The notes under the pieces are model-generated. The model worked only from the letters and a program-made list of their open reading frames with translations, was not told the DNA's origin and did no database searches. DNA of 64,000 nt from Thermoproteota archaeon (GTDB taxonomy: Archaea; Thermoproteota; Thermoprotei_A; Sulfolobales; Pyrodictiaceae): NCBI GenBank assembly GCA_013153145.1, contig JAADEY010000017.1:1-64000 (forward strand), written 5' to 3'. Position numbers and translations under genes: made by a program. Below, piece by piece: positions 1 through 6,240 of the stretch (positions are counted from its first letter, which is position 1; each line of letters starts with the position of its first letter).

Positions 1-405
1 ATTCAGCCTCTGCATAACGTTGTTGTTATAGCTGCAACGAATAGGCCCGACCTCCTAGACCCAGCACTACTAAGGCCAGGCAGATTCGACAGGCTGATCT
101 ACGTGCCGCCGCCGGACAAGAACGCCAGGCTCGACATACTGAGGATACACACCAGGAACATGCCTCTCGCAGACGATGTGGATCTCGAGAAGCTTGCGGA
201 GATGACCGAGGGCTACACCGGCGCAGATCTCGAGGCGCTGTGCAGGGAGGCTGCAATGATAGCGCTGCGTGAGGCCCTCAAGCCGAGGCCAGTAGCTATG
301 AGGCACTTCCTGAGGGCGCTCAAGCAGGTGCAGCCGAGCCTGACGAAGGAGGATATAGCGAGGTATGAGAGGCTGGCGAAGGAGCTGAAAAGAATGATAG
401 TCTAG
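1..405 (+). CDS. CDC48/VAT-type AAA ATPase, C-terminal end (partial)
   Basis: Only the last 134 codons lie in the window; the 5' part is cut off by the window edge. The visible part is the end of an AAA module: an ATNRPD box with sensor-1 asparagine, then [12 protein letters not shown] with the two arginine fingers, then the alpha-helical lid containing the sensor-2-like segment [17 protein letters not shown]. This pattern is typical of the D2 domain of archaeal CDC48/VAT (p97) unfoldases, which extract and unfold proteins for the proteasome. Only one module can be seen, so a single-AAA relative is possible. It ends by sharing a CTAG tetranucleotide with the convergent zinc-protein gene. Confidence 0.85.
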   Translation: MQPLHNVVVIAATNRPDLLDPALLRPGRFDRLIYVPPPDKNARLDILRIHTRNMPLADDVDLEKLAEMTEGYTGADLEALCREAAMIALREALKPRPVAMRHFLRALKQVQPSLTKEDIARYERLAKELKRMIV

Positions 406-842
406 GCGCCCTCCTCTGAGAGGTTCCAGGGCTTCCCCTCCCTAGTTATCTTCTCTGGCAGTTTTTCGGCGTACTTCTTTAGGAACTTCAGGTCCTCGTT
501 CTTCTTCCTCAGGTTGTCCGGCAGCATCCTTGGTATCTCGTCTATGATTGGGTACCAGCGGCCGCAGTTGGGGCAGTAGATCACGCCGGTCACGACCTCT
601 ATCTTGAGGCACTCGTCGCAGGGGGGTGTTACTCCCTCCTTCTGTAGCTCCTCGATCTTCTTGCCTATGGGTGTCTGCAGCTTGTAACAGTATATCTCAC
701 ACAGTGGCGGCTTATACTTCTCCAAGAGCCTCTTTATCTGCTCCTCCCTCTCCGGGTACTCCTTCGTCTCGATGACGTAGAGCTCTAAGGGGAAGTGTTT
801 GCACATTGGGCACGCAGCTATATCCATGAACCTGTGCTTCAA
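402..842 (-). CDS. Trm112-like zinc-ribbon protein
   Basis: This 146-residue protein starts with a CPMCKHFPL segment and has further cysteines in PPCDEC and [11 protein letters not shown] followed by DEIPRMLP. The C-terminal WYPIxxEIPxMLPD string is the hallmark of the Trm112 (DUF343) family, small zinc proteins that activate tRNA, rRNA and release-factor methyltransferases. Compared with the common short family form (about 60-70 residues) it carries a charged insert of roughly 55 residues between the first CxxC and the ribbon end. Its start overlaps the upstream phosphohexomutase stop by 4 nt, so the two are probably co-transcribed. Its partner methyltransferase is not visible here. Confidence 0.75.
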   Translation of the reverse strand: MKHRFMDIAACPMCKHFPLELYVIETKEYPEREEQIKRLLEKYKPPLCEIYCYKLQTPIGKKIEELQKEGVTPPCDECLKIEVVTGVIYCPNCGRWYPIIDEIPRMLPDNLRKKNEDLKFLKKYAEKLPEKITREGKPWNLSEEGA

Positions 843-2215
843 GCCTTGACCCCTAGTACCTCGGCTTTGACGAGCTCAATTAAACTGTTCGCCAGCTTCA
901 CGGCCTCCTCCCTGCTCCTCGCCTCAACCATTATCCGTAGCACTGGCTCAGTCCCGCTAGGCCTGACGAGGAACCACCAGCCCTCACCGAACACCTTCAC
1001 GCCGTCGATCCTAACCTGCCTATACCCGGCATACTTCTCAGCCACAATCCTCACAGCCTCAACCGCCTTGCTGCGCGGCATCTCGATCTTCGTCTTGACT
1101 GCGTAGTAGCGTGGCAGCCTCGCGAACAGCTCGCTCGCCTTCGCCCCCTCCCTGGCCATCATCTCGAGGAAGAGTGCGAGCGTCATGCCGCCATCCCTTA
1201 CGAGCTGGTGTGGGGGGTGTATGTAGCCGCCGTTCTCCTCGAAGCCCGCGACGCCCCCCTCCTCGACGAGCTTGTAGGAGATGTTTATTGCGCCGACGGG
1301 CGTCCACTCAACGGTGAGGCCGTGTTTTGAGAGGTACTCCTCGACGAGTATGCTCGAGGAGACAGCAGTGTAGACCCTGCGGGGAGCACCCGGATACTCC
1401 CCGGCAACATAGGCGGCGAGCAGCGAGCCCGTCCTATCACCCCACCAAACCTCGCCCTTCTCATCGACAAGGATAGCCCTGTCAGCGTCACCGTCATGCC
1501 CTACACCGAGGTCTGCGCCAACGCTCCTAACAATACACGAGGTGGTTGCAAGCGTCTCCGGGGTTGGCTCCGGCTGCCTGGCGGGGAAGTATGGATCAAG
1601 GTTACAGTTCACGCATAGACACTTGGCGCCAAGCCTGCGGAGTATACGCGGGGTTGTCAGGGCCCCGACACTGTTAGCGCAGTCCGCGACGACGCGGAAC
1701 CCGCGCCGCCTTATAGCATCAACATCAACCATTGAGACGACCGCGTCGACGTAGTTATTTATCACCCTATCCTCCCTACCAGCATCCTCTGCGAGCGCCT
1801 TCCAGGATGCAACCCTATACCTCTCGGAGAAGTATATCTCCTCTATCGCCCTCTCATCCCTCCTCCTAATCTCGACGCCGAGCGGCCCTATCACCTTGAT
1901 GCCATTGTATGGCGGCGGGTTGTGGCTCGCAGTAACTATTATGCCTGCATCATACCCCAGGGTCTTCACGCCATACTGTATCGCGGGGGTCGGGGCATAG
2001 CCCGCGTAGTAGGGCTTGCCGCCGGCAGCCATCACTCCAGCCATCACAGCCTTAGCTATCATGTCGCCGCCGCATCGTACATCCCTCCCGACAAGTATCC
2101 TGCATCCATCCCCGAAGAAGGTGGCGACAGCCATTCCCAGCCTGAGCGCCATGAGTGGTGTAAGCTGCTCGTTAACGATCCCCCTCACTCCATCCGTGCC
2201 GAAGAGACGGCCCAG
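839..2215 (-). CDS. Phosphohexomutase (phosphoglucosamine/phosphomannomutase)
   Basis: An alpha-D-phosphohexomutase that interconverts sugar 6- and 1-phosphates, needed for nucleotide sugars and glycans. Visible motifs are the phosphoserine loop TASHNPPPYNG, the metal-binding loop DGDADR, the sugar-binding EENGG and the phosphate-binding RPSGTEP near the C-terminus. The conserved N-terminal LFGTDGVRGIV string is encoded, but no ATG, GTG or TTG precedes it in frame: a TGA at 2222-2224 is followed by two CTG codons. I place the start at the CTG at 2213-2215, 6 nt after a GGTGA ribosome-binding site. A GTG at 2186-2188 would begin inside the motif (VRGIV) and remove its first half. Substrate (glucosamine, mannose or glucose) cannot be read from sequence. 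Confidence 0.88.
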   Translation of the reverse strand: MGRLFGTDGVRGIVNEQLTPLMALRLGMAVATFFGDGCRILVGRDVRCGGDMIAKAVMAGVMAAGGKPYYAGYAPTPAIQYGVKTLGYDAGIIVTASHNPPPYNGIKVIGPLGVEIRRRDERAIEEIYFSERYRVASWKALAEDAGREDRVINNYVDAVVSMVDVDAIRRRGFRVVADCANSVGALTTPRILRRLGAKCLCVNCNLDPYFPARQPEPTPETLATTSCIVRSVGADLGVGHDGDADRAILVDEKGEVWWGDRTGSLLAAYVAGEYPGAPRRVYTAVSSSILVEEYLSKHGLTVEWTPVGAINISYKLVEEGGVAGFEENGGYIHPPHQLVRDGGMTLALFLEMMAREGAKASELFARLPRYYAVKTKIEMPRSKAVEAVRIVAEKYAGYRQVRIDGVKVFGEGWWFLVRPSGTEPVLRIMVEARSREEAVKLANSLIELVKAEVLGVKA

Positions 2216-2247
2216 CAGGGGTCACCATGGTATCGGCTCAGCCCCGG

Positions 2248-2266
2248 AGATATTAACTAATATAAC
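2248..2266. promoter_or_regulatory. Divergent A/T-rich promoter core
   Basis: The segment around TTAACTAATATAACC is the only A/T-rich stretch between two divergent genes. Read rightward, TAATATAA at 2257-2264 predicts transcription start near 2287. Read leftward, GTTAATATC predicts a start near 2230, shortly ahead of the CTG start of the mutase. This supports the downstream ATG at 2314 for the DUF1152 gene. Promoter activity is inferred from spacing only. Confidence 0.45.
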
Positions 2267-2313
2267 CATCCATGTTGGAAAACCTACTCTCGTCCACCCA
2301 GGTGGAGGTCTTG

Positions 2314-3360
2314 ATGTGGAAGGAGGTGTTCAAGGGGGATCCCTCCGGCGTCCTCGTAGTGGCGATAGGTGGGGGAGGGGACATAGTATCAGCTGCAGTC
2401 CTAGCCTCCTCCCTGGAGAGGGAGGGCATACCAACGGTCATAGCGGCCCTCCCCTGGGAGAGGTTCGTCCTAGACCCCGAGCCGGGCCCAGTTCCCCTAG
2501 ACACCGTGACCCCCGCTGAGAGGGTGACACCTCACACCCTCCTAGCATATCCAGGCTGCAGCTTCGCCCACGGCGGCAGGGTCATCCCTACGCAGGCGTG
2601 CCGCGTAGGAGAGGTCATACAGCGCCCCATATACCTCCTAGACCTCTGGGGCGGCGAGGTAGCTGTAAGGAACGGGATAAACGAGATCCTAGAACTCCAC
2701 GACATAGACGTCGTCATAGGCGTCGACGTCGGGGGAGACGTCCTCGCATGCGGGATCGAAGACACGCTCTGGAGCCCGCTGGCAGACCAGATAGGCCTCT
2801 CGGCAATAGCTAACTCCAATGCAAGGGAGGCACTACTCGCAGTCCACAGCCTAGGGGCGGACGGCGAGCTGCCGATGGAGACGATGCTCGCGAGGATAGC
2901 GAAGACGCTGAAGCTCGGAGGATATAGGTGGATAAGGGGGCTCACAGCCCCAGACATAGAGCTCCTCAAAGCAATCACGGCCAAGGCGCTGACCGAGGCC
3001 AGCAGGGTCTCGCTCGAGGCCCTCAAGGGAGTATACGCAGACATAGTCATAAGGGATGGCACGAGGAGGGTGCACGTCTCCCCATACAGCCTCGCAACAT
3101 TCATACTCGACGCACGCCTACTCTACAAGATATCCCCGATGGCAAGGATAGTCCACGGCACCACGAGCATAAGAGAGGCCCGCATAAAGCTAAACCAGGC
3201 ATGCGTCTACACGGAGCTAGACCTCGAAGAAGACCTCAAGACATACGAGGGCAAAGGCCTAACAGAGGCACAGATGATAGAGGAGGCTAGGAGGAACGGC
3301 CGCGAAGAAATAATGAAGACATGCAACCCCTTCATACTCAGAGAATGCTTTAACACCTAG
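2314..3360 (+). CDS. DUF1152 family protein
   Basis: A 348-residue cytoplasmic protein matching the archaeal DUF1152 family. The signature is an early glycine-rich loop (LVVAIGGGGDIVSAA), resembling a nucleotide-binding Rossmann-type loop, followed by a second GVDVGGDVL loop in the middle and a conserved HGTTSIREA segment late in the protein. The biochemical function is not established. The ATG at 2314 is chosen because it follows GGAGGT at 2304-2309 and lies downstream of the predicted transcription start; an in-frame ATG at 2272 would add 14 residues but sits upstream of that point. A structured intergenic element follows the stop. Confidence 0.75.
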   Translation: MWKEVFKGDPSGVLVVAIGGGGDIVSAAVLASSLEREGIPTVIAALPWERFVLDPEPGPVPLDTVTPAERVTPHTLLAYPGCSFAHGGRVIPTQACRVGEVIQRPIYLLDLWGGEVAVRNGINEILELHDIDVVIGVDVGGDVLACGIEDTLWSPLADQIGLSAIANSNAREALLAVHSLGADGELPMETMLARIAKTLKLGGYRWIRGLTAPDIELLKAITAKALTEASRVSLEALKGVYADIVIRDGTRRVHVSPYSLATFILDARLLYKISPMARIVHGTTSIREARIKLNQACVYTELDLEEDLKTYEGKGLTEAQMIEEARRNGREEIMKTCNPFILRECFNT

Positions 3361-3383
3361 CAGCCTACACCCACCCACCAGGG

Positions 3384-3470
3384 GGTGGTGGCCCGGCGGA
3401 CGAGATGAACCCCGACACGCGCCGGGGCGATATGGCGCCGGGTCCGACCTCGGGCACACAACCCACCACC
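3384..3470 (+). ncRNA. Nested-stem structured element upstream of ferredoxin gene
   Basis: Three perfect nested complementary pairs are visible: GGTGGTGG (3384-3391) with CCACCACC (3463-3470), CCCGGCG (3392-3398) with CGCCGGG (3436-3442), and CCCCG (3410-3414) with CGGGG (3423-3427, 8-nt loop). Alternative pairings also exist: CCACC repeats at 3371-3379 can fold locally on GGTGG, and GCCCG (3391-3395) can pair with CGGGC (3451-3455). The element ends 11 nt before the ferredoxin ATG. It could be a leader regulator, a processed small RNA or the 3' end signal of the upstream gene. It matches no RNA family I can name. Confidence 0.4.
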
Positions 3471-3481
3471 TGGGAAGACCC

Positions 3482-3727
3482 ATGAAGAAGCTCTGCAGGA
3501 TAGTGGTTCTCGACCTCCTCATCGACGAGGAGAAGTGCAGTAGGTGCAGGGACTGCATAGCATACTGCCCCATGGACGTGCTCGCCGACCGTGGAGACGG
3601 AGTACCGGTTGTAGCTGCCAAGGAGAGGTGTATAGCATGCATAGGCTGCATGGCCCTATGCCCCTCCTCAGCAATAACCGTTGTAACCGACTGGGCCTGT
3701 GGCCCCGAGGCACCGGAGGGCGGGTAG
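3482..3727 (+). CDS. 2[4Fe-4S] ferredoxin
   Basis: An 81-residue ferredoxin with two canonical cluster motifs, CSRCRDCIAYCP and CIACIGCMALCP, separated by about 20 residues; each supplies three cysteines plus the remote fourth. Such proteins carry electrons for cytoplasmic oxidoreductases. The first 15 residues form a strand before the first motif, and the C-terminal tail (after ITVV) is short and carries one additional cysteine (WACGPE). The next gene starts 4 nt after the stop, so the two are an operon. The 5' leader is strongly base-paired, which may matter for expression. Confidence 0.9.
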   Translation: MKKLCRIVVLDLLIDEEKCSRCRDCIAYCPMDVLADRGDGVPVVAAKERCIACIGCMALCPSSAITVVTDWACGPEAPEGG

Positions 3728-3731
3728 GGGC

Positions 3732-4619
3732 TTGAGGCTGCTCTTCGTCGACGTGGCTGTACTATCCCCGAGGGAGAGGTTCGCCAGGGGCTACGTCTCG
3801 GTGAGGGACGGCAGGATAGAAGACCTCGGGGAGGGCGAGCCACCAGCCGAGCTGAGGGTCGCGGAGCTCGTCGGGGGAGGTCATGGAAGACTCGTAGTGC
3901 CGGGCTTCATAGCATTGGCGGCCCCCGTGCTCTACCCCTTCAGGGGCCTCGGCGTTGGGCTCCGGGTGGAGGATCTGCTAGACTACAGGGAGGCCTACTA
4001 CGCGGCACTGATGGGCCTCTACGAGCTAAGCGTCTCGGGATACCCGGTCGTACTCGCTGTAACCACTAAGGTCTCAGCGGTCGCCGACGCTATGAGGGCG
4101 GCGGGCGTCACGGGCGCAGTACTAATACCCTTCGGCCCCTCATACCCAGCGCTGGAGAGCGATGAGCTGGAGAAGGCGAGGAGCCTAGCGGAGACGGGCA
4201 AGATAAGGGTATACGCAATGAAGTGTGGCGGCGAGACCCCTGAAGGACTGAAAGCTATAGACTGCATGGAGCCAGCCGGCTGGACGGGCTCACCATGGAT
4301 AGAGCTATGCAGGCTGGACAACCCCGAGGAGAGGCTGCGGAAGTACTGGGGTATGCTGGGCTACGGGGAGCCCCTCGAGAAGGGGTCGGAGGCGCACCTA
4401 GTAGTACTAGACCTCACCGAGCCCCCCGCCTGGACTCCTAGCATGGAGCCCGGCTGGGAGTGGCTCCGTGGCTCGACGCCGCGCGTCGAGATGGTGGTGG
4501 CCGGGGGACAGCCGATAGTTGATGGTGGGCAGCACCTCTACATAGGGTTAAGCGACTGCGAGAAGGCTAGAGAAGTCCTCGCAGAGGCCCTTGATAGGGT
4601 CAAAAACCATCTCGGGTGA
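3732..4619 (+). CDS. Amidohydrolase-like protein lacking the metal-binding His motif
   Basis: This 295-residue protein begins like an amidohydrolase composite domain: a short N-terminal beta segment, then VSVRDGRIEDLGEG, then VVPGFIAL. In active members the PGFID segment leads into the HxH metal site; here the text is PGFIALAAPVLYPF, with no HxH. No other histidine ligands of a TIM barrel are evident, and the protein is about 100 residues shorter than usual. The C-terminus returns to the composite fold (GSEAHLVVLDL and VEMVVAGGQPIVDGG). I infer a degenerate or repurposed amidohydrolase-fold protein. The TTG at 3732 is chosen because it follows the ferredoxin stop by 4 nt with a G-rich site ahead. 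Confidence 0.55.
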   Translation: MRLLFVDVAVLSPRERFARGYVSVRDGRIEDLGEGEPPAELRVAELVGGGHGRLVVPGFIALAAPVLYPFRGLGVGLRVEDLLDYREAYYAALMGLYELSVSGYPVVLAVTTKVSAVADAMRAAGVTGAVLIPFGPSYPALESDELEKARSLAETGKIRVYAMKCGGETPEGLKAIDCMEPAGWTGSPWIELCRLDNPEERLRKYWGMLGYGEPLEKGSEAHLVVLDLTEPPAWTPSMEPGWEWLRGSTPRVEMVVAGGQPIVDGGQHLYIGLSDCEKAREVLAEALDRVKNHLG

Positions 4620-4630
4620 CGGCGACCCAA

Positions 4631-5032
4631 CTATTCCAACGACCTGTCGGCGCTGCCCATCTCTATCCTCTTTGGCTCCAGCGCATCTACTATATGGCGG
4701 AAGGCGGCCTCCGGGTCGGTGTGCCTCCCACAGCTGTAGACGTCCACGGTCGCGAAGGCGTACTCTGGCCAAGTGTGTATGGTTATGTGGCTCTCGAGTA
4801 TTATCGCGACGACGCTTACCCCCTCCCCTATCTTCCACGACTTGATGTCCAGGAGGGTCATGTTACCCTTCTCGGCGGCCTCGATCACTATCTTCCTCAG
4901 CGCCTCCTCGTCGCGGAGCAGCTCGACACGGCAATCGTAGAGGTTGCCGTAGACATGCTTGCCGTATACCCTGGGCTCGCCGGGCGCCGGCTCCGGCCTA
5001 GGCCTTATCATACTCCGCAGGCCAGCATACAT
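4631..5032 (-). CDS. Pyruvoyl-dependent arginine (or AdoMet) decarboxylase proenzyme
   Basis: Member of the prokaryotic AdoMet decarboxylase fold. The self-cleavage site is [11 protein letters not shown]: cleavage between Glu and Ser yields the pyruvoyl group. [11 protein letters not shown] and the conserved [15 protein letters not shown] follow family order. In crenarchaea a paralogue of this fold decarboxylates arginine to agmatine; its C-terminus typically ends in an ADRS string, as here (GSADRSLE), so I lean to arginine decarboxylase, though AdoMet decarboxylase is not excluded. Both make polyamine precursors. The ATG at 5030-5032 is preferred over a GTG 30 nt upstream because a TATA-like box at 5065-5076 puts the transcription start near 5046. 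Confidence 0.75.
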   Translation of the reverse strand: MYAGLRSMIRPRPEPAPGEPRVYGKHVYGNLYDCRVELLRDEEALRKIVIEAAEKGNMTLLDIKSWKIGEGVSVVAIILESHITIHTWPEYAFATVDVYSCGRHTDPEAAFRHIVDALEPKRIEMGSADRSLE

Positions 5033-5064
5033 GGCATATCCCCCCACTACCCCCCTCCCCACAA

Positions 5065-5076
5065 ACTATTTTAAAG
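5065..5076 (-). promoter_or_regulatory. TATA-like box for the decarboxylase gene
   Basis: Read on the minus strand the segment is CTTTAAAATAGT, an A/T island within very G-rich DNA. It lies about 38 nt before the chosen ATG, predicting a leader of roughly 10-15 nt. Confidence 0.5.
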
Positions 5077-5104
5077 AGTTACCCCCCTGCCATGCTCCTA
5101 TGCC

Positions 5105-5110
5105 TATATA
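5105..5110 (+). promoter_or_regulatory. TATA box for the nucleoside phosphorylase gene
   Basis: TATATA within CCTATATACGC. Expected transcription start is near 5133, which would place the inverted repeat at 5137-5160 at the very start of the transcript. Confidence 0.5.
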
Positions 5111-5136
5111 CGCTTCCCAGGCACAAGCCGTATTAG

Positions 5137-5160
5137 CTCGGTAGCCCCGCCCCTACCGAG
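5137..5160. promoter_or_regulatory. Perfect 8-bp inverted repeat in the leader of the phosphorylase gene
   Basis: CTCGGTAG (5137-5144), 8-nt spacer, CTACCGAG (5153-5160). It lies just after the predicted transcription start and 50 nt before the ATG. It may be an operator for a dimeric regulator or an RNA hairpin. Confidence 0.5.
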
Positions 5161-5209
5161 GAAAAGGTATGGTCTCTAGGCCAGCGAAGCCCTGGTGGGG
5201 GTAAGCTCC

Positions 5210-6001
5210 ATGCCCATAATCCAGCCCTTCACGCACTCCAGCAGGCAGGACGTCGCGCCACAAGTCCTGCTGACATGGGTAGACGAGGTGTTCGATGCAG
5301 CGGCATCCTACATAAACCCCCTAAACAGCGTTGAGGGCAGGGCAGGCTTCAAGCTGGTGACCGGCACCTATAGGGGCACGCCCGTCACCATAGTCCGCAC
5401 ACCCCTAGGCGCCCACGGCACACTCATAGCCCTCGAGGAGCTCTCAAGGCTCGGCGCTAACGTCTACATAAAGGTCGGCCTGGGCTGCGCGGTCTCCCCA
5501 AGGCTCAGCGTAGGCGACATAGTAGTCGTCTCGTCGGCGATAAAGGGTGATGGTGTCTCTAGGGCGGCTGCACCCCTGGAGGTCCCGGCGATACCCGACC
5601 ATAACCTGACAAGCCTCATCCTGGAGGTGCTTGAGAGCAACAACATGAAGTACAACCGGGGTATGACTTGGTCCACAGACCTCTACTACAGCAACGGCCT
5701 CTCATCAATAGACCAGTCAGTCTACAAGCAGCTCGCAAAGTACGCACTGATAATGGATCCCGACACAGCCGCCCTCTTCACCATAGGGCTCCTCAAGAAG
5801 CTGCACACGGCCGCGATACTAGTCGTTGAGGCGAGCCAGCCGAAGGGAGTGGTTAGGGGGGAGTTGTTGAGCGAGGAGGCGGAGCGCAGGGATCTAAGGA
5901 AGAGGCTGGTCAACGGCCTCCAGGAGGCGGCACGCATAGCGATAGAAGCCCTAACACTGCACCACGAGCACGCGGTTAGGAAGACCTCCAGGAGGACGTA
6001 G
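5210..6001 (+). CDS. Nucleoside phosphorylase (PNP/UDP family)
   Basis: A 263-residue phosphorylase that splits purine or uridine nucleosides with phosphate, for salvage. Family features are GTYRGTPVTIVRTPLGAHG in the N-terminal half, the phosphate-site region IKVGLGCAVSP, and an acidic substrate region ending in ALIMDPDTAALFTIG, where most members have E-M-E; here it is M-D-P-D, so base/ribose recognition may be atypical. The ATG at 5210 is used, with GGTGGGGGT about 7 nt before it; a GTG at 5195 would add five residues. The phosphorylase fits with the nucleoside transporter at 41-45 kb and upp at 13 kb, but these are not linked in an operon. Confidence 0.82.
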   Translation: MPIIQPFTHSSRQDVAPQVLLTWVDEVFDAAASYINPLNSVEGRAGFKLVTGTYRGTPVTIVRTPLGAHGTLIALEELSRLGANVYIKVGLGCAVSPRLSVGDIVVVSSAIKGDGVSRAAAPLEVPAIPDHNLTSLILEVLESNNMKYNRGMTWSTDLYYSNGLSSIDQSVYKQLAKYALIMDPDTAALFTIGLLKKLHTAAILVVEASQPKGVVRGELLSEEAERRDLRKRLVNGLQEAARIAIEALTLHHEHAVRKTSRRT

Positions 6002-6005
6002 CATC

Positions 6006-6206
6006 TTGGATGAAGACCCCCTCGTACTCATAGACAAGGCCATGGGCATACTAGAGGAGCTCGAGAAGAGCATAGGCAGGGTTAGCTCATCGGCGGAGAA
6101 GGGTGAGGTTAGGAGGGGGCAGGTGTTCCGCCTATACAACCTTGTAGTGAACCTCGAGGAGACGCTCCGGGAGCTGCGCAGACTGGTCTACGAGAAGTGC
6201 CGATAA
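6006..6206 (+). CDS. Small helical protein of unknown function
   Basis: A 66-residue protein starting at TTG 6006, four bases after the phosphorylase stop. It is charged and predicted to be two amphipathic helices (LIDKAMGILEELEKSIG and VFRLYNLVVNLEETLRELRRLV), suggesting a helical hairpin or dimer. I recognise no family. The tight spacing suggests co-transcription with the phosphorylase and possibly with hypF, which starts 34 nt later. Confidence 0.55.
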   Translation: MDEDPLVLIDKAMGILEELEKSIGRVSSSAEKGEVRRGQVFRLYNLVVNLEETLRELRRLVYEKCR

Positions 6207-6240
6207 CCCTCCCAGGCCCCTACGGCTACACAGCGCAGGT

